From JBHJHP01 sp042219825 (GTDB taxonomy: Bacteria; Bacteroidota; Bacteroidia; Bacteroidales; UBA5342): 64,000 nucleotides of DNA. Positions 33,766-42,146 of the stretch are shown here, in pieces (the stretch's first letter is position 1; every line of letters begins with the position of its first letter). The position numbers and the translations under genes were made by a program. Location: the NCBI RefSeq assembly GCF_042219825.1, contig NZ_JBHJHQ010000004.1, forward strand, positions 248,001 to 312,000, in the 5' to 3' direction. The notes beneath the pieces were generated by a model that was given only the letters and a program-made list of their open reading frames with translations, searched no databases and was not told the origin of the DNA.

Positions 33766-33850
33766 GAAAAAGAAAAAGGTAGGCCACTTATCCAAAGCAC
33801 CGCCTACCTCTTTTGCTAACCTTAAATCTAATACTATGAAAAAAATCCCA
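33766..33850 (-). ncRNA. Candidate short terminated RNA A
   Basis: On the minus strand a complete promoter (33883-33854) is followed by about 85 nt ending in a GC hairpin (AGGTAGGC at 33777-33784 with GCCTACCT at 33802-33809) and the T tract TTTTTCTTTTT (33777 to 33767). The RNA would contain UUUUUUUCAUAGUAUUAG and AAGGUUAGC. The layout matches candidate B at 49.9 kb. No conserved protein frame is on the transcript. Bases 33656-33765 upstream of the hairpin hold nothing recognisable. Confidence 0.45.
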
Positions 33851-33853
33851 CAA

Positions 33854-33883
33854 CAAAAGTACGTAAATAATTATGCTGGACAA
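33854..33883 (-). promoter_or_regulatory. Promoter of candidate RNA A
   Basis: Minus-strand TACTTTTG (33861 to 33854) matches TAnnTTTG, with TTG (33883 to 33881) 19 nt upstream. Predicted start near 33849. Confidence 0.55.
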
Positions 33884-33990
33884 CATATCAGAGCGTTAAA
33901 ATACGTTAAAAAAATGCTATAAAACATAAAAATGAATTGCTGTATATTTTGCAACCCTTATTAAACGAGGGATTTAGAGCGAAATAATTG

Positions 33991-34022
33991 TTGAAAATAC
34001 ACTTTAAAAAGTGATATATTTG
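33991..34022 (+). promoter_or_regulatory. mnmD-ccsBA promoter
   Basis: TTG at 33991-33993 and TATATTTG at 34015-34022 with a 21-nt spacer. Predicted start near 34027, about 36 nt upstream of the mnmD ATG. Confidence 0.55.
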
Positions 34023-34062
34023 GATCTGTTTTTATTTTGAAGTATCACTAGTTTTACATGGT

Positions 34063-34737
34063 ATGGATATTAAGGAACTTAAAATTAAAAAAACCGAAGA
34101 TGGTTCGGCTACATTATTTGTGCCTGAATTGAATGAACACTATCATTCTTATAAAGGGGCAGTTAGAGAATCATTACATGTATTTATTCAGGCTGGTCTT
34201 GAAGAATTATCCAGGGCAAGAAAAAATATCAGGATACTGGAGATAGGTTTTGGAACAGGACTTAATGCGTTGCTTACGCTGGACTATACTTTTAGTGATC
34301 CCGAATTGAAGGTTCACTATACAACTTTGGAAAAATATCCGTTGGATCTTAATCTTATAATTCAATTAAATTATACTGCGCATTCAAACAATACGATCAG
34401 GGAGTTGTTTTCTGATATACATCAGGCTCCGTGGAATTTGGTTTCGGAGATTACAGATCGGTTTTCAATTTTAAAACTGGAAGCAGATTTGACTCAGGAG
34501 ATAGATTTGGAAAACTGCGATCTGGTTTATTTTGATGCGTTTGCACCAGAAAAACAACCGGAAATGTGGGATGAAGCAATCTTTGAAACCATTTACGGTG
34601 CAATGAATAAAGGAGGCATCCTGGTGACATATTGTGCCAAGGGTGAGGTTAGAAGGCGGATGCAACGGGCTGGTTTTAATGTAGAAAGACTTCCGGGACC
34701 GCCTGGAAAAAGAGAAATGCTCAGGGCAAGAAAATGA
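34063..34737 (+). CDS. mnmD: tRNA U34 5-methylaminomethyl-2-thiouridine methyltransferase MnmD
   Basis: Stand-alone form (224 aa) of the MnmC methyltransferase domain, which makes mnm5s2U at the wobble base of tRNAs using SAM. The SAM-binding loop is ILEIGFGTGLNALLTL (about 58-73); the family signatures LVYFDAFAPEKQPEMW and PGPPGKREMLRARK are present. It lacks the FAD oxidoreductase half of MnmC, as usual in this phylum. Its TGA overlaps the ATG of ccsBA (ATGA), so a tRNA-modification enzyme and a cytochrome assembly protein are translationally coupled. Confidence 0.93.
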   Translation: MDIKELKIKKTEDGSATLFVPELNEHYHSYKGAVRESLHVFIQAGLEELSRARKNIRILEIGFGTGLNALLTLDYTFSDPELKVHYTTLEKYPLDLNLIIQLNYTAHSNNTIRELFSDIHQAPWNLVSEITDRFSILKLEADLTQEIDLENCDLVYFDAFAPEKQPEMWDEAIFETIYGAMNKGGILVTYCAKGEVRRRMQRAGFNVERLPGPPGKREMLRARK

Positions 34738-37403
34738 AACATATAATCTATAAACTTTTTTCTGTAAGAATTCTGGCTTTGCTGGGATTGGTTTTTGCGA
34801 TTGCTATTTCAGTGGCTACTTTTATTGAGTATAATGCCGGTACGGATGAGGCAAGGTATCTGATTTATGATGCATCATGGTTTGAATTCATGCTGGGATA
34901 CATTGCTATAGGTTCTGTAGTAAACATTTTTTATTCCCGGCTTTACAGAAAGGGTAAGCTTGGGATAATGTTGTTTCATCTTTCTATTGCGGTGATAATC
35001 ATTGGTGCCGGAATTACCCGATTTGTGGGCGAAACAGGCAGTATCGGTATTCGGGAAGGGAGTTCTTCAAATCTATTGCAACTGGACCAAACAGTGCTTA
35101 ATGTAAAAGTTATGAAGGCCAGTTCCGTTATTTATGAGGATCATAGAAAAGTAAGACCAAACAAATTTAATCAGGATTACTATCACAAAAGTGTTGTGGT
35201 AGATGGTACTGATTTAAATATTCGTTCTGAGGTCTACTCAAAAGGCGAGATGCAATATCCGGTGACAAAATTCAGGATATCCCGGGATCAGGAAGTGGCA
35301 GAGGCTTTTGTTTACCATTATTCGCAACACGAACCTACCGAAGTTAAATTCGGTGACGTTTCTGTGGTACTGTCAATTGGTAAGGAGGAAAAAATTCTGC
35401 CATTCAAAATAGCGCTTGATAGTTTTATAGTGGAGCGGTATCCGGGATCGCAAAGTCCATCGTCGTTTATTAGTTATGTACATGTTAATGACCCGGAACA
35501 AAACAACAATTTTGCCTATTCTATTTACATGAACCACATATTGAAATACCGCGGTTACAGGTTCTTTCAGGCTTCCTATGATGAGGATGAACTTGGAACT
35601 ATTCTTTCTGTAAACCATGACCCGGTTGGATCGTCCGTTACTTATCTTGGGTATTTACTGCTGGCGTTAGGAATGCTTAAAGCGCTTACAGACCGTAAGA
35701 GCAGGTTTGTAAAGTATTTAGGAAAAGTAAAAAATACGCATGTTGTTATTTTGGGATTGATCTTATTTACACTACCTCTTTCGGCACAATCAGAATCGCA
35801 GGTAAGCCCTGAAACAGCCAGGATGTTCGGAGAGGTCTGGGTTCAGGCAAACGGAAGAATAAAGCCGATGAATACATATGCGGGCGATCTGTTGCGAAAA
35901 ATGAGCCGGAAAAGTGAAGAAAAAAACCGGAAAGCCGAAGGCATCATTCTGGAGATCATTAAAGATCCTTCTTCCAGCTCTGCCAAACCATATATTTACA
36001 AAAGTGAAACAGGAATTCCATTTCTGGATAATAACCCGGAAAAAAGGATTGCCTACAATGATTTGTTTACTAAAGACGGAGCGTATATCCTGCAAACGGT
36101 TGTTCAGAATATTAACCGGAAAAAACCTTCTGAACGGACTAAGACAGAGAACAATATACTGGCACTGGATGAGCGGGCGAACATATTTAATATGTTAAGG
36201 CAAGGTAGATTAATAAACCTGTTTCCATTGCCCGGTAAAGCGTCCGATCCATGGATTGATCTCAGGTCTGTGCCCAATGTGTTTATGACCGGAGACAGTC
36301 TGACAGAAAAAACATTTTCTCAGTTTTATCTGAATTTTTTCAGCAAAGACCCGAAAGAATTTCAAAAAGCGATGGATTTTGTGGACAGCTGGCAGAAACA
36401 GTTTGCTCCTAAAATACTGCCATCTGACAGGATGCGGAACATTGAGCTTTTATATAATAAACTGAACGTGTTTGAACGGTTGTCACATTTTTACGGGCTT
36501 GTTGGCTTTATATTTTTGATTGTGGCTATTATTGCCCAGATAAACAGGAAAAAGTTAGCACGATATTTATCTACAGGACTTGGAATACTACTGATTGGTG
36601 CAGCCCTTTTTCATGGTGTAGGCTTACTGTTGCGTGGCATTATGACCGGACATGTTCCGGTTAGCAATGGATACGAAACAATGATATTTGTGTCATGGAT
36701 AAGTCTGCTCATCGGAATTTATTTCTTCAGGAAATCGGATATTACGTTTGCTTTACTGAGTTTACTCTCCGCATCGGCCTTAATGGTGGCTCACCTGAGT
36801 TTTATGAATCCGCAGATTACACCTTTGGTCCCGGTATTAAAATCGGTGTGGCTCAATATACATGTAACGGTTATTACGTCAAGTTATGCTTTTTTGGGTG
36901 GGAGTGCTATGCTGGCGTTAATTACCCTTTTGCTTATGACGGTTCTTACAGATAAAAACGCTCCCCGTATTTCCGGTACAATCCGTCAATTGATAGTCGT
37001 TAACAGGATGATCCTGATTCCCGGATTATACCTGATTACAATTGGTTGTTTTCTTGGCGGCGTTTGGGCAAACCAGTCCTGGGGAAAATACTGGGGGTGG
37101 GATCCGAAAGAAACCTGGTGCCTGGTTTCGGTTCTGGTGTACACGTTGGTTGCCCATCTGAATCATTTGCCTGGCCTGAAGGGGAGTTTTTACTACGTGG
37201 CAGGTTCGTTGGTCGCATTTTCAACTATTTTGATGACATATTTCGGTGTAAATTATTTTCTTGGTGGTATGCACTCTTATGCCGGCGGAGGAAGCATTTA
37301 TTCACTGCCATCCTGGATCTATTATGCGGTATTATTTGTTATCGTTTTACTGATTTTGGCCTATAACCGGTATAAAAAGGTGTTTGCAGACACAGAGTGT
37401 TAA
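34734..37403 (+). CDS. ccsBA: Fused cytochrome c assembly protein CcsBA (ResB-CcsA)
   Basis: An 889-aa inner-membrane heme exporter and ligase of system II. The N-terminal ResB-like half (about 1-330) has membrane segments near 12-30, 50-65, 78-98 and about 303-320 with a large periplasmic part between. Residues 340-585 are another periplasmic domain. The CcsA half (about 585-889) has seven or more membrane segments and the heme-binding WWD-type motif WANQSWGKYWGWDPKETW. Fused CcsBA is normal in Bacteroidota and Epsilonproteobacteria. It shows the organism makes c-type cytochromes. Coupled to mnmD by a 4-bp overlap. Confidence 0.93.
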   Translation: MKHIIYKLFSVRILALLGLVFAIAISVATFIEYNAGTDEARYLIYDASWFEFMLGYIAIGSVVNIFYSRLYRKGKLGIMLFHLSIAVIIIGAGITRFVGETGSIGIREGSSSNLLQLDQTVLNVKVMKASSVIYEDHRKVRPNKFNQDYYHKSVVVDGTDLNIRSEVYSKGEMQYPVTKFRISRDQEVAEAFVYHYSQHEPTEVKFGDVSVVLSIGKEEKILPFKIALDSFIVERYPGSQSPSSFISYVHVNDPEQNNNFAYSIYMNHILKYRGYRFFQASYDEDELGTILSVNHDPVGSSVTYLGYLLLALGMLKALTDRKSRFVKYLGKVKNTHVVILGLILFTLPLSAQSESQVSPETARMFGEVWVQANGRIKPMNTYAGDLLRKMSRKSEEKNRKAEGIILEIIKDPSSSSAKPYIYKSETGIPFLDNNPEKRIAYNDLFTKDGAYILQTVVQNINRKKPSERTKTENNILALDERANIFNMLRQGRLINLFPLPGKASDPWIDLRSVPNVFMTGDSLTEKTFSQFYLNFFSKDPKEFQKAMDFVDSWQKQFAPKILPSDRMRNIELLYNKLNVFERLSHFYGLVGFIFLIVAIIAQINRKKLARYLSTGLGILLIGAALFHGVGLLLRGIMTGHVPVSNGYETMIFVSWISLLIGIYFFRKSDITFALLSLLSASALMVAHLSFMNPQITPLVPVLKSVWLNIHVTVITSSYAFLGGSAMLALITLLLMTVLTDKNAPRISGTIRQLIVVNRMILIPGLYLITIGCFLGGVWANQSWGKYWGWDPKETWCLVSVLVYTLVAHLNHLPGLKGSFYYVAGSLVAFSTILMTYFGVNYFLGGMHSYAGGGSIYSLPSWIYYAVLFVIVLLILAYNRYKKVFADTEC

Positions 37404-37495
37404 TAACTTTTTAAAATATTAACATCTTGCTTTTTGTGATTAAGTTTCTGTAAATCAGTTTTTTGTGAAAAATGAGATGTTGATTTTGCAGAATT

Positions 37496-38941
37496 ATGGC
37501 AATTACCTATTGCTACAGCCAAAATATCTTCCAAAATTTGTTCAAAATTGCTTTTATGCATCAAAAACAGTTTAATCAGGACGGAAATCGCAACAATGAT
37601 GTTGTAAGTCGTTATGAGGATATGCTTTACCAACAAAAGATTGGGTATTTTGATGTTGAAGAGTTTGAAAGTCTTACAGAGTACTATCTTAACCATATGA
37701 AGGTTAAGAAAAGCCTTTTAGTTGTTGAAGAAGGTCTAAAACAGCATCCCGGTTCAATTACGTTATTGTTATGGCAGGCAAGGGTATTGCACAAAATGGG
37801 TAAGTATAATTCTGCCCTTGGAATTATTGAAACGCTTAGTTTTAAAATTTATGACGAAGAAGTGCTTATGCTTGAAGGTGAGTTACTTCTGCGTATGGAT
37901 AAATTTCAGGCTGCAAATGATGTGTTCGAAAATCTTTTGAAAACAAGTGATGACGATATCGACAGAATGTGCCTTGATATTGCATTTCTGTATATGGGTA
38001 TTCAACAACCTAATGTAGCATTGTATTATCTGAAAAAGGGATTGATGCATAATCCGTTTAATATTGATATATTGTTTGAACTTGCTCTTAATTCGGAAGA
38101 GAATGGCAAATCTGATCTGGCAATAACTTATTTGAATCAGCTTCTGGATGTTGATCCTTACAACGAAGAAGCCTGGTACAATATGGGAATGTCGCACAAT
38201 TCGAATGAGGATTATGATAAAGCCGTTGATGCGTTTGATTATGCTTTAGTGATCGATTCTGGTTTTTATAATGCCATATTCCAGAAGGGCATTGCACTGT
38301 TGCGGCAGGATAAATTCCAGGAAGCCCTGGATTCATTTCAGGAATTTTTGAAAGCAGAAACGCATAACGAAGAGGTGCTGATATATCTGGCGGAATGTTA
38401 TGAAGGTTTAGGTGATTATGTATCTGCAGAGCAAACTTACTATTCTATTCTTGAGTCTGAACCGGATGTTTATGATGCATGGATTGGTCTAGGTTATTGT
38501 AAGCAGTCTACTAAAGATTATATAGAAAGTGTCAACTGTTTTAAGAAAGCCATTGAAATGGATGAAACAGATGACGAAGCATGGACAGGAATGGCTGAGA
38601 GTTACTTTTATTCAGGTTTTAAAAAGGAGGCGTCGGAGGCATTTACAAAATCATTGAAGCTGAACCCTGAACAGGAGGATGTATGGGTCATGCTTATTGC
38701 ATTGAGGATCGAAAATAATGAACTCGAAGTAGCACGTTCGGCTCTCGGCATGGCAATTTCGATAGTAGGTGATAATGAAAGTTTGCTGGAATTAAAACGT
38801 TTACTGGATATACTGGTCAGTGGTGAGTACGCTAATATACACGTCACCAGAGAAAACGCCTCGGATCTCATATTTAAGGGAGAGCGTTTTAATATGGTTA
38901 ACCTGAGTAAATTTATCGACCCGGATCAGTATAAAAATTAG
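37496..38941 (+). CDS. Tetratricopeptide-repeat protein
   Basis: A 481-aa cytosolic protein made of about ten TPR units between residues 60 and 430 (for example AWYNMGMSHNSNEDYDKAVDAF, VLIYLAECYEGLGDYVSAEQTY, AWTGMAESYFYSGFKKEASEAF). No signal peptide or other domain. The start may be Met21 (37556) because residues 1-20 are Cys/Phe-rich and atypical. It is a conserved scaffold-type protein with no known partner here; it is convergent with the GH43 gene (7-bp gap). Confidence 0.85.
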   Translation: MAITYCYSQNIFQNLFKIAFMHQKQFNQDGNRNNDVVSRYEDMLYQQKIGYFDVEEFESLTEYYLNHMKVKKSLLVVEEGLKQHPGSITLLLWQARVLHKMGKYNSALGIIETLSFKIYDEEVLMLEGELLLRMDKFQAANDVFENLLKTSDDDIDRMCLDIAFLYMGIQQPNVALYYLKKGLMHNPFNIDILFELALNSEENGKSDLAITYLNQLLDVDPYNEEAWYNMGMSHNSNEDYDKAVDAFDYALVIDSGFYNAIFQKGIALLRQDKFQEALDSFQEFLKAETHNEEVLIYLAECYEGLGDYVSAEQTYYSILESEPDVYDAWIGLGYCKQSTKDYIESVNCFKKAIEMDETDDEAWTGMAESYFYSGFKKEASEAFTKSLKLNPEQEDVWVMLIALRIENNELEVARSALGMAISIVGDNESLLELKRLLDILVSGEYANIHVTRENASDLIFKGERFNMVNLSKFIDPDQYKN

Positions 38942-38948
38942 TTTATAC

Positions 38949-40472
38949 CTAAAGTTTAGTATACGTAAAATTATCGAAGGTGGTATCGCCTGTTCCGTAA
39001 GAATAAATTCCAGGCCTTAAGCTCATAAATCCTCCGAATACATTATGATTGAAACCTGTAGCATCTATACTCCGTTCAACTTTTGTCCAAATTTGGCCAT
39101 CTCCACTAAAATAGAAACTAATTTCATTTTCATCGTTTAATATTTTCAGGTATCCATGATTCCCGAGCGTATTGGGTTCACGTATTTTTGCGTTTTGTCT
39201 GTTGTAAACAGTAAATCTGGTTTTACTGACCTCTATCCGCATATTTCCTTCTTTATTGTAATAAAGACAAAGACCGGATATTGCATCACCGATTAAGTTA
39301 TATTCCACAGTAACCTCATATTTACGATCGCTGGCGTTCACAAGAAATGGCGTTGTATCGTCAAATGATCTTCCTTTTGCAGACATAACCAGTTTTCCGT
39401 TCTTGACTTTTATTCTGTCAGGATCAAAGTCTTTATAAAACTGCCACTGCAAGCCCGGTTCATCTGCTGAAAAATTATCGGATAAAGAACTGTTCAGATT
39501 TAATGCTTTGCCGGTTGGTAATTTTAGTTTGTCAGAGCTGTTTATTCCATCCGGAACCTTAAACCAAAGATCATCTGTCCATACAACAGGGAGCATTAAT
39601 GTTTGTCTCCCAAGCGTCTGAAAACATTTTTCATAACCATGATACATGATCCACCAGTTCCCATCGGTGTCATCCACTAAAGTTCCATGGCCCTGACACC
39701 ACCAGCGCTGATCCCTGTTTTCTGTATGAACCACAGGATTATACGGTGAATTTTCGAACGGACCAAACGGGGATTTGGAACGGGCAGAAACTACCATATG
39801 TGCTGTAGCTGGTCCTGCAGTTCCACCTTCGGCAACAGTTAGATAATAGAATTCGTTTTTTACGGTTAGTTTAGGCGATTCAAGGCAGAAACATTCTGTA
39901 CTCCATTCTTTAGGGAATTGCCATCCATCATAAATATGTTTCGGTTCACCTATAACACTTAAACCATCTTCTGAGAGTCCGACCACGAAACCTTTAGAGA
40001 GGTATAAATATCTGTTGCCCTCAGCATCAACCATGTGACCCGGATCAATAAAACCCCTGAGATTCAAATCAATGGGTTCGGACCACGGACCTGCAGGAGA
40101 ATCGGCAGTTACTACCCAGTTTGTACCTCCGGCAGGGAAGTAAATGTAATACCGATTGTTGAACTTTAAAAAGTCAGGTGCCCAGACGGAACCTACATAT
40201 TTATGCAAGGCATGTGCAATTCTTTCCCAGTGAATAAGATCTTTAGAGTGCCAGATCAATAATCCGGGATAGTATTCAAATGAGGAGTGTGTCATATAAT
40301 AATCTTCTCCATCACGAAAAACGGACGGATCAGGGTAGTCCCCTCCGAGAACAGGATTTTCGTAATATGTCCCGGAAATATCCAGGGTACTTTTATCTTC
40401 TTTCTGCTTTTTGGTATTGCAGGAATTCAGCAATGATAGTATTATAAAAGTGAGGATGATATTAATTTTCAT
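38949..40472 (-). CDS. GH43-family glycoside hydrolase lipoprotein
   Basis: A 507-aa lipoprotein (LLNSC, Cys18). The five-bladed propeller domain (about 35-320) has the catalytic-base motif GDYPDPSVFR (Asp48), SVWAPDFLKFNNRYYIYF with the pKa-setting Asp region, and the proton-donor Glu in CLESPKL. A C-terminal beta-sandwich (about 325-507; QWQFYKDF, GLCLYYNKEGNMRIEV) resembles the GH43 accessory domain. Substrate class: arabinan, arabinoxylan or galactan side chains. It overlaps the PL10 gene by 11 bp as last gene of the pectin operon, so arabinose or galactose side-chain removal from pectin fits. Confidence 0.9.
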   Translation of the reverse strand: MKINIILTFIILSLLNSCNTKKQKEDKSTLDISGTYYENPVLGGDYPDPSVFRDGEDYYMTHSSFEYYPGLLIWHSKDLIHWERIAHALHKYVGSVWAPDFLKFNNRYYIYFPAGGTNWVVTADSPAGPWSEPIDLNLRGFIDPGHMVDAEGNRYLYLSKGFVVGLSEDGLSVIGEPKHIYDGWQFPKEWSTECFCLESPKLTVKNEFYYLTVAEGGTAGPATAHMVVSARSKSPFGPFENSPYNPVVHTENRDQRWWCQGHGTLVDDTDGNWWIMYHGYEKCFQTLGRQTLMLPVVWTDDLWFKVPDGINSSDKLKLPTGKALNLNSSLSDNFSADEPGLQWQFYKDFDPDRIKVKNGKLVMSAKGRSFDDTTPFLVNASDRKYEVTVEYNLIGDAISGLCLYYNKEGNMRIEVSKTRFTVYNRQNAKIREPNTLGNHGYLKILNDENEISFYFSGDGQIWTKVERSIDATGFNHNVFGGFMSLRPGIYSYGTGDTTFDNFTYTKL

Positions 40473-42063
40473 GTTGATTATTTTTTAGAAATTGAATGAG
40501 CGCCAGCATATTACGTATATATTGTGATGTAGAGATATATTCCTGGTCAGACATATCCCTGTAAGGTGACGTGTCTGTTTCGTCTCCTACAAAGGTCGTT
40601 GCATATTTATCAGTTTCGGTTTTGTTTTGTCCGTCACCAATGTACGGGTGGCTGGTCATGGCATGTTTAATAAGCCATCGGTGTTTTTCATCCAGTGAAT
40701 TTATGATATCAGAAACAGTTTCTTTTTTTGGGTAAAACATGAATTTGAAACCACTTAGATTATAATATTTTTGTGGTGTATCTGCTTGAGTAAATGGTGA
40801 GGGAAGGAGAGGAGACTCTTTGGTGACTTCTTCAGCATTTAATTCTGAAAGGCGCTTATATTCGTTTTTCAGTTGTTCTAATGGAACCCTGCATTTTCCA
40901 TAATAATGTGAAGGGAGGTTTTGATCACTTTCATCGGTATAATAAATGCCATATTTAACATTCGATCCTTTTCGGTGAACGAAGATAGGTTTGTTAGTTT
41001 CAGTATTGACAAAGGTCGGATGTGTGCGTTCGCCTTCAATCTCGGTTTCTGGTAGTTTTGTATTCTCAAGCCACTTAATTGCGGCAGGTACATTTTCAAG
41101 AAAACGAGTATCACCGGTGTACTGGTAAAATTTAAGCAGCAAAAATGCATTTTCGCAAGTGGTGGATGGTAAAAAGGCCAGCGGTTCAAAAGTTCGTGCA
41201 CTGGCAGGTTTAAGATCCATATCCAGTTGTTGTGCCCACGCTCCGCAATTGTCCTGCGAAAGCAGGTAAAAATCCATTCCTTTTTTTATGGGCTCAAGAA
41301 ATCTTTTTTCACCAAGTGTGAGGTAACATTGTATCAGAAAATTTATGTTTTCCCAAGTTACATCATCATTGAATGTATAAAACGAAGTATAATCAGGAAA
41401 TCCCTGTTTGATAAAATCATGTCGTAAAGGATAGCGTTGTGGCCAGCCGCCATTTGGATACTGACTCTCCAGAATAAAGTTGATTGCTTTATCCAGTGAG
41501 GGTTTGTATTTGGGATCCAGTTTTTCAAGGTACATTTGCAATAAGAAACGGGCCGCATCGCTTGAAACATCATCATCGAAGGTGGAATTGCCATAGTAAT
41601 GCTGAAATTCCTCCAGCCTCCAACCGTTTTTTCCGATTGTTTCATACCAGTGTTTTAATGATCTATCACCCGCAAAATCCACCATGTAATTCCATCCACC
41701 TTCAGGGTTTTGTCCCCAGATAATGGCAGCAGCTGCTTTTTCTGCAGCCTGATAATAGTATTCATTACCTGTAACGTGATAGGCTTCCATGAACACATGC
41801 CCCATACTTACAGTGCCAGGATGTTGGAGCCATATCATAGTTGGATATGCTTCCATTTCACCCCATTGTCGAGACATATCGGGCAGATAATTCCAAAGAT
41901 AACCACCATTGGTACTGACGTCATCCACCATAAAACGGGTGGCATCATACATGGTCTCCAAAACTTTTTGTGTGATGGAATCTTCGGATTGACTAAAACT
42001 ATTGATTGGTCCGATAAGAGAGCAACTCAATATGACCACCAAAGTGAATAATTTCTTTTTCAT
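40462..42063 (-). CDS. PL10-like pectate lyase
   Basis: A 533-aa exported protein (signal peptide 1 to about 25, NSFSQ) with an alpha-toroid fold. Segments typical of family PL10 are visible: ESQYPNGGWPQRYPL, YTSFYTFNDDVTWENINFL, ARTFEPLAFLPSTTCENA (the catalytic Arg region) and KPIFVHRKGSNVKYGIYY followed by YYGK. It would cleave polygalacturonate by calcium-dependent beta-elimination. The sequence is somewhat diverged, so another uronide polymer is possible. Between susD (83 bp with a hairpin) and GH43 (overlapping). Confidence 0.82.
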   Translation of the reverse strand: MKKKLFTLVVILSCSLIGPINSFSQSEDSITQKVLETMYDATRFMVDDVSTNGGYLWNYLPDMSRQWGEMEAYPTMIWLQHPGTVSMGHVFMEAYHVTGNEYYYQAAEKAAAAIIWGQNPEGGWNYMVDFAGDRSLKHWYETIGKNGWRLEEFQHYYGNSTFDDDVSSDAARFLLQMYLEKLDPKYKPSLDKAINFILESQYPNGGWPQRYPLRHDFIKQGFPDYTSFYTFNDDVTWENINFLIQCYLTLGEKRFLEPIKKGMDFYLLSQDNCGAWAQQLDMDLKPASARTFEPLAFLPSTTCENAFLLLKFYQYTGDTRFLENVPAAIKWLENTKLPETEIEGERTHPTFVNTETNKPIFVHRKGSNVKYGIYYTDESDQNLPSHYYGKCRVPLEQLKNEYKRLSELNAEEVTKESPLLPSPFTQADTPQKYYNLSGFKFMFYPKKETVSDIINSLDEKHRWLIKHAMTSHPYIGDGQNKTETDKYATTFVGDETDTSPYRDMSDQEYISTSQYIRNMLALIQFLKNNQHEN

Positions 42064-42099
42064 AATACAACGGGAAGAAGGTTAGCATTTAAGCCGAAA

Positions 42100-42125
42100 A
42101 AGGGAAGTCCTTAAGGACTTCCCTT
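42100..42125 (-). terminator. Strong hairpin between susD and the PL10 gene
   Basis: Perfect 11-bp stem (42100-42110 with 42115-42125, loop TTAA), followed on the minus strand by TTTCGG. It may end most susCD transcripts before the enzyme genes and so keep receptor expression above enzyme expression. Confidence 0.65.
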
Positions 42126-42146
42126 TAATTATTTTATAATTAAAAT

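Noticed and set aside
33836..33922. A 28-codon plus-strand frame (MKKIPQQKYVNN...) with a basic composition inside the candidate RNA A region
   Set aside because: No plus-strand promoter or ribosome binding site precedes it, a hairpin stands directly upstream, and the parallel region B has only a 12-codon frame at the same place. The minus-strand promoter and terminator explain the region better.
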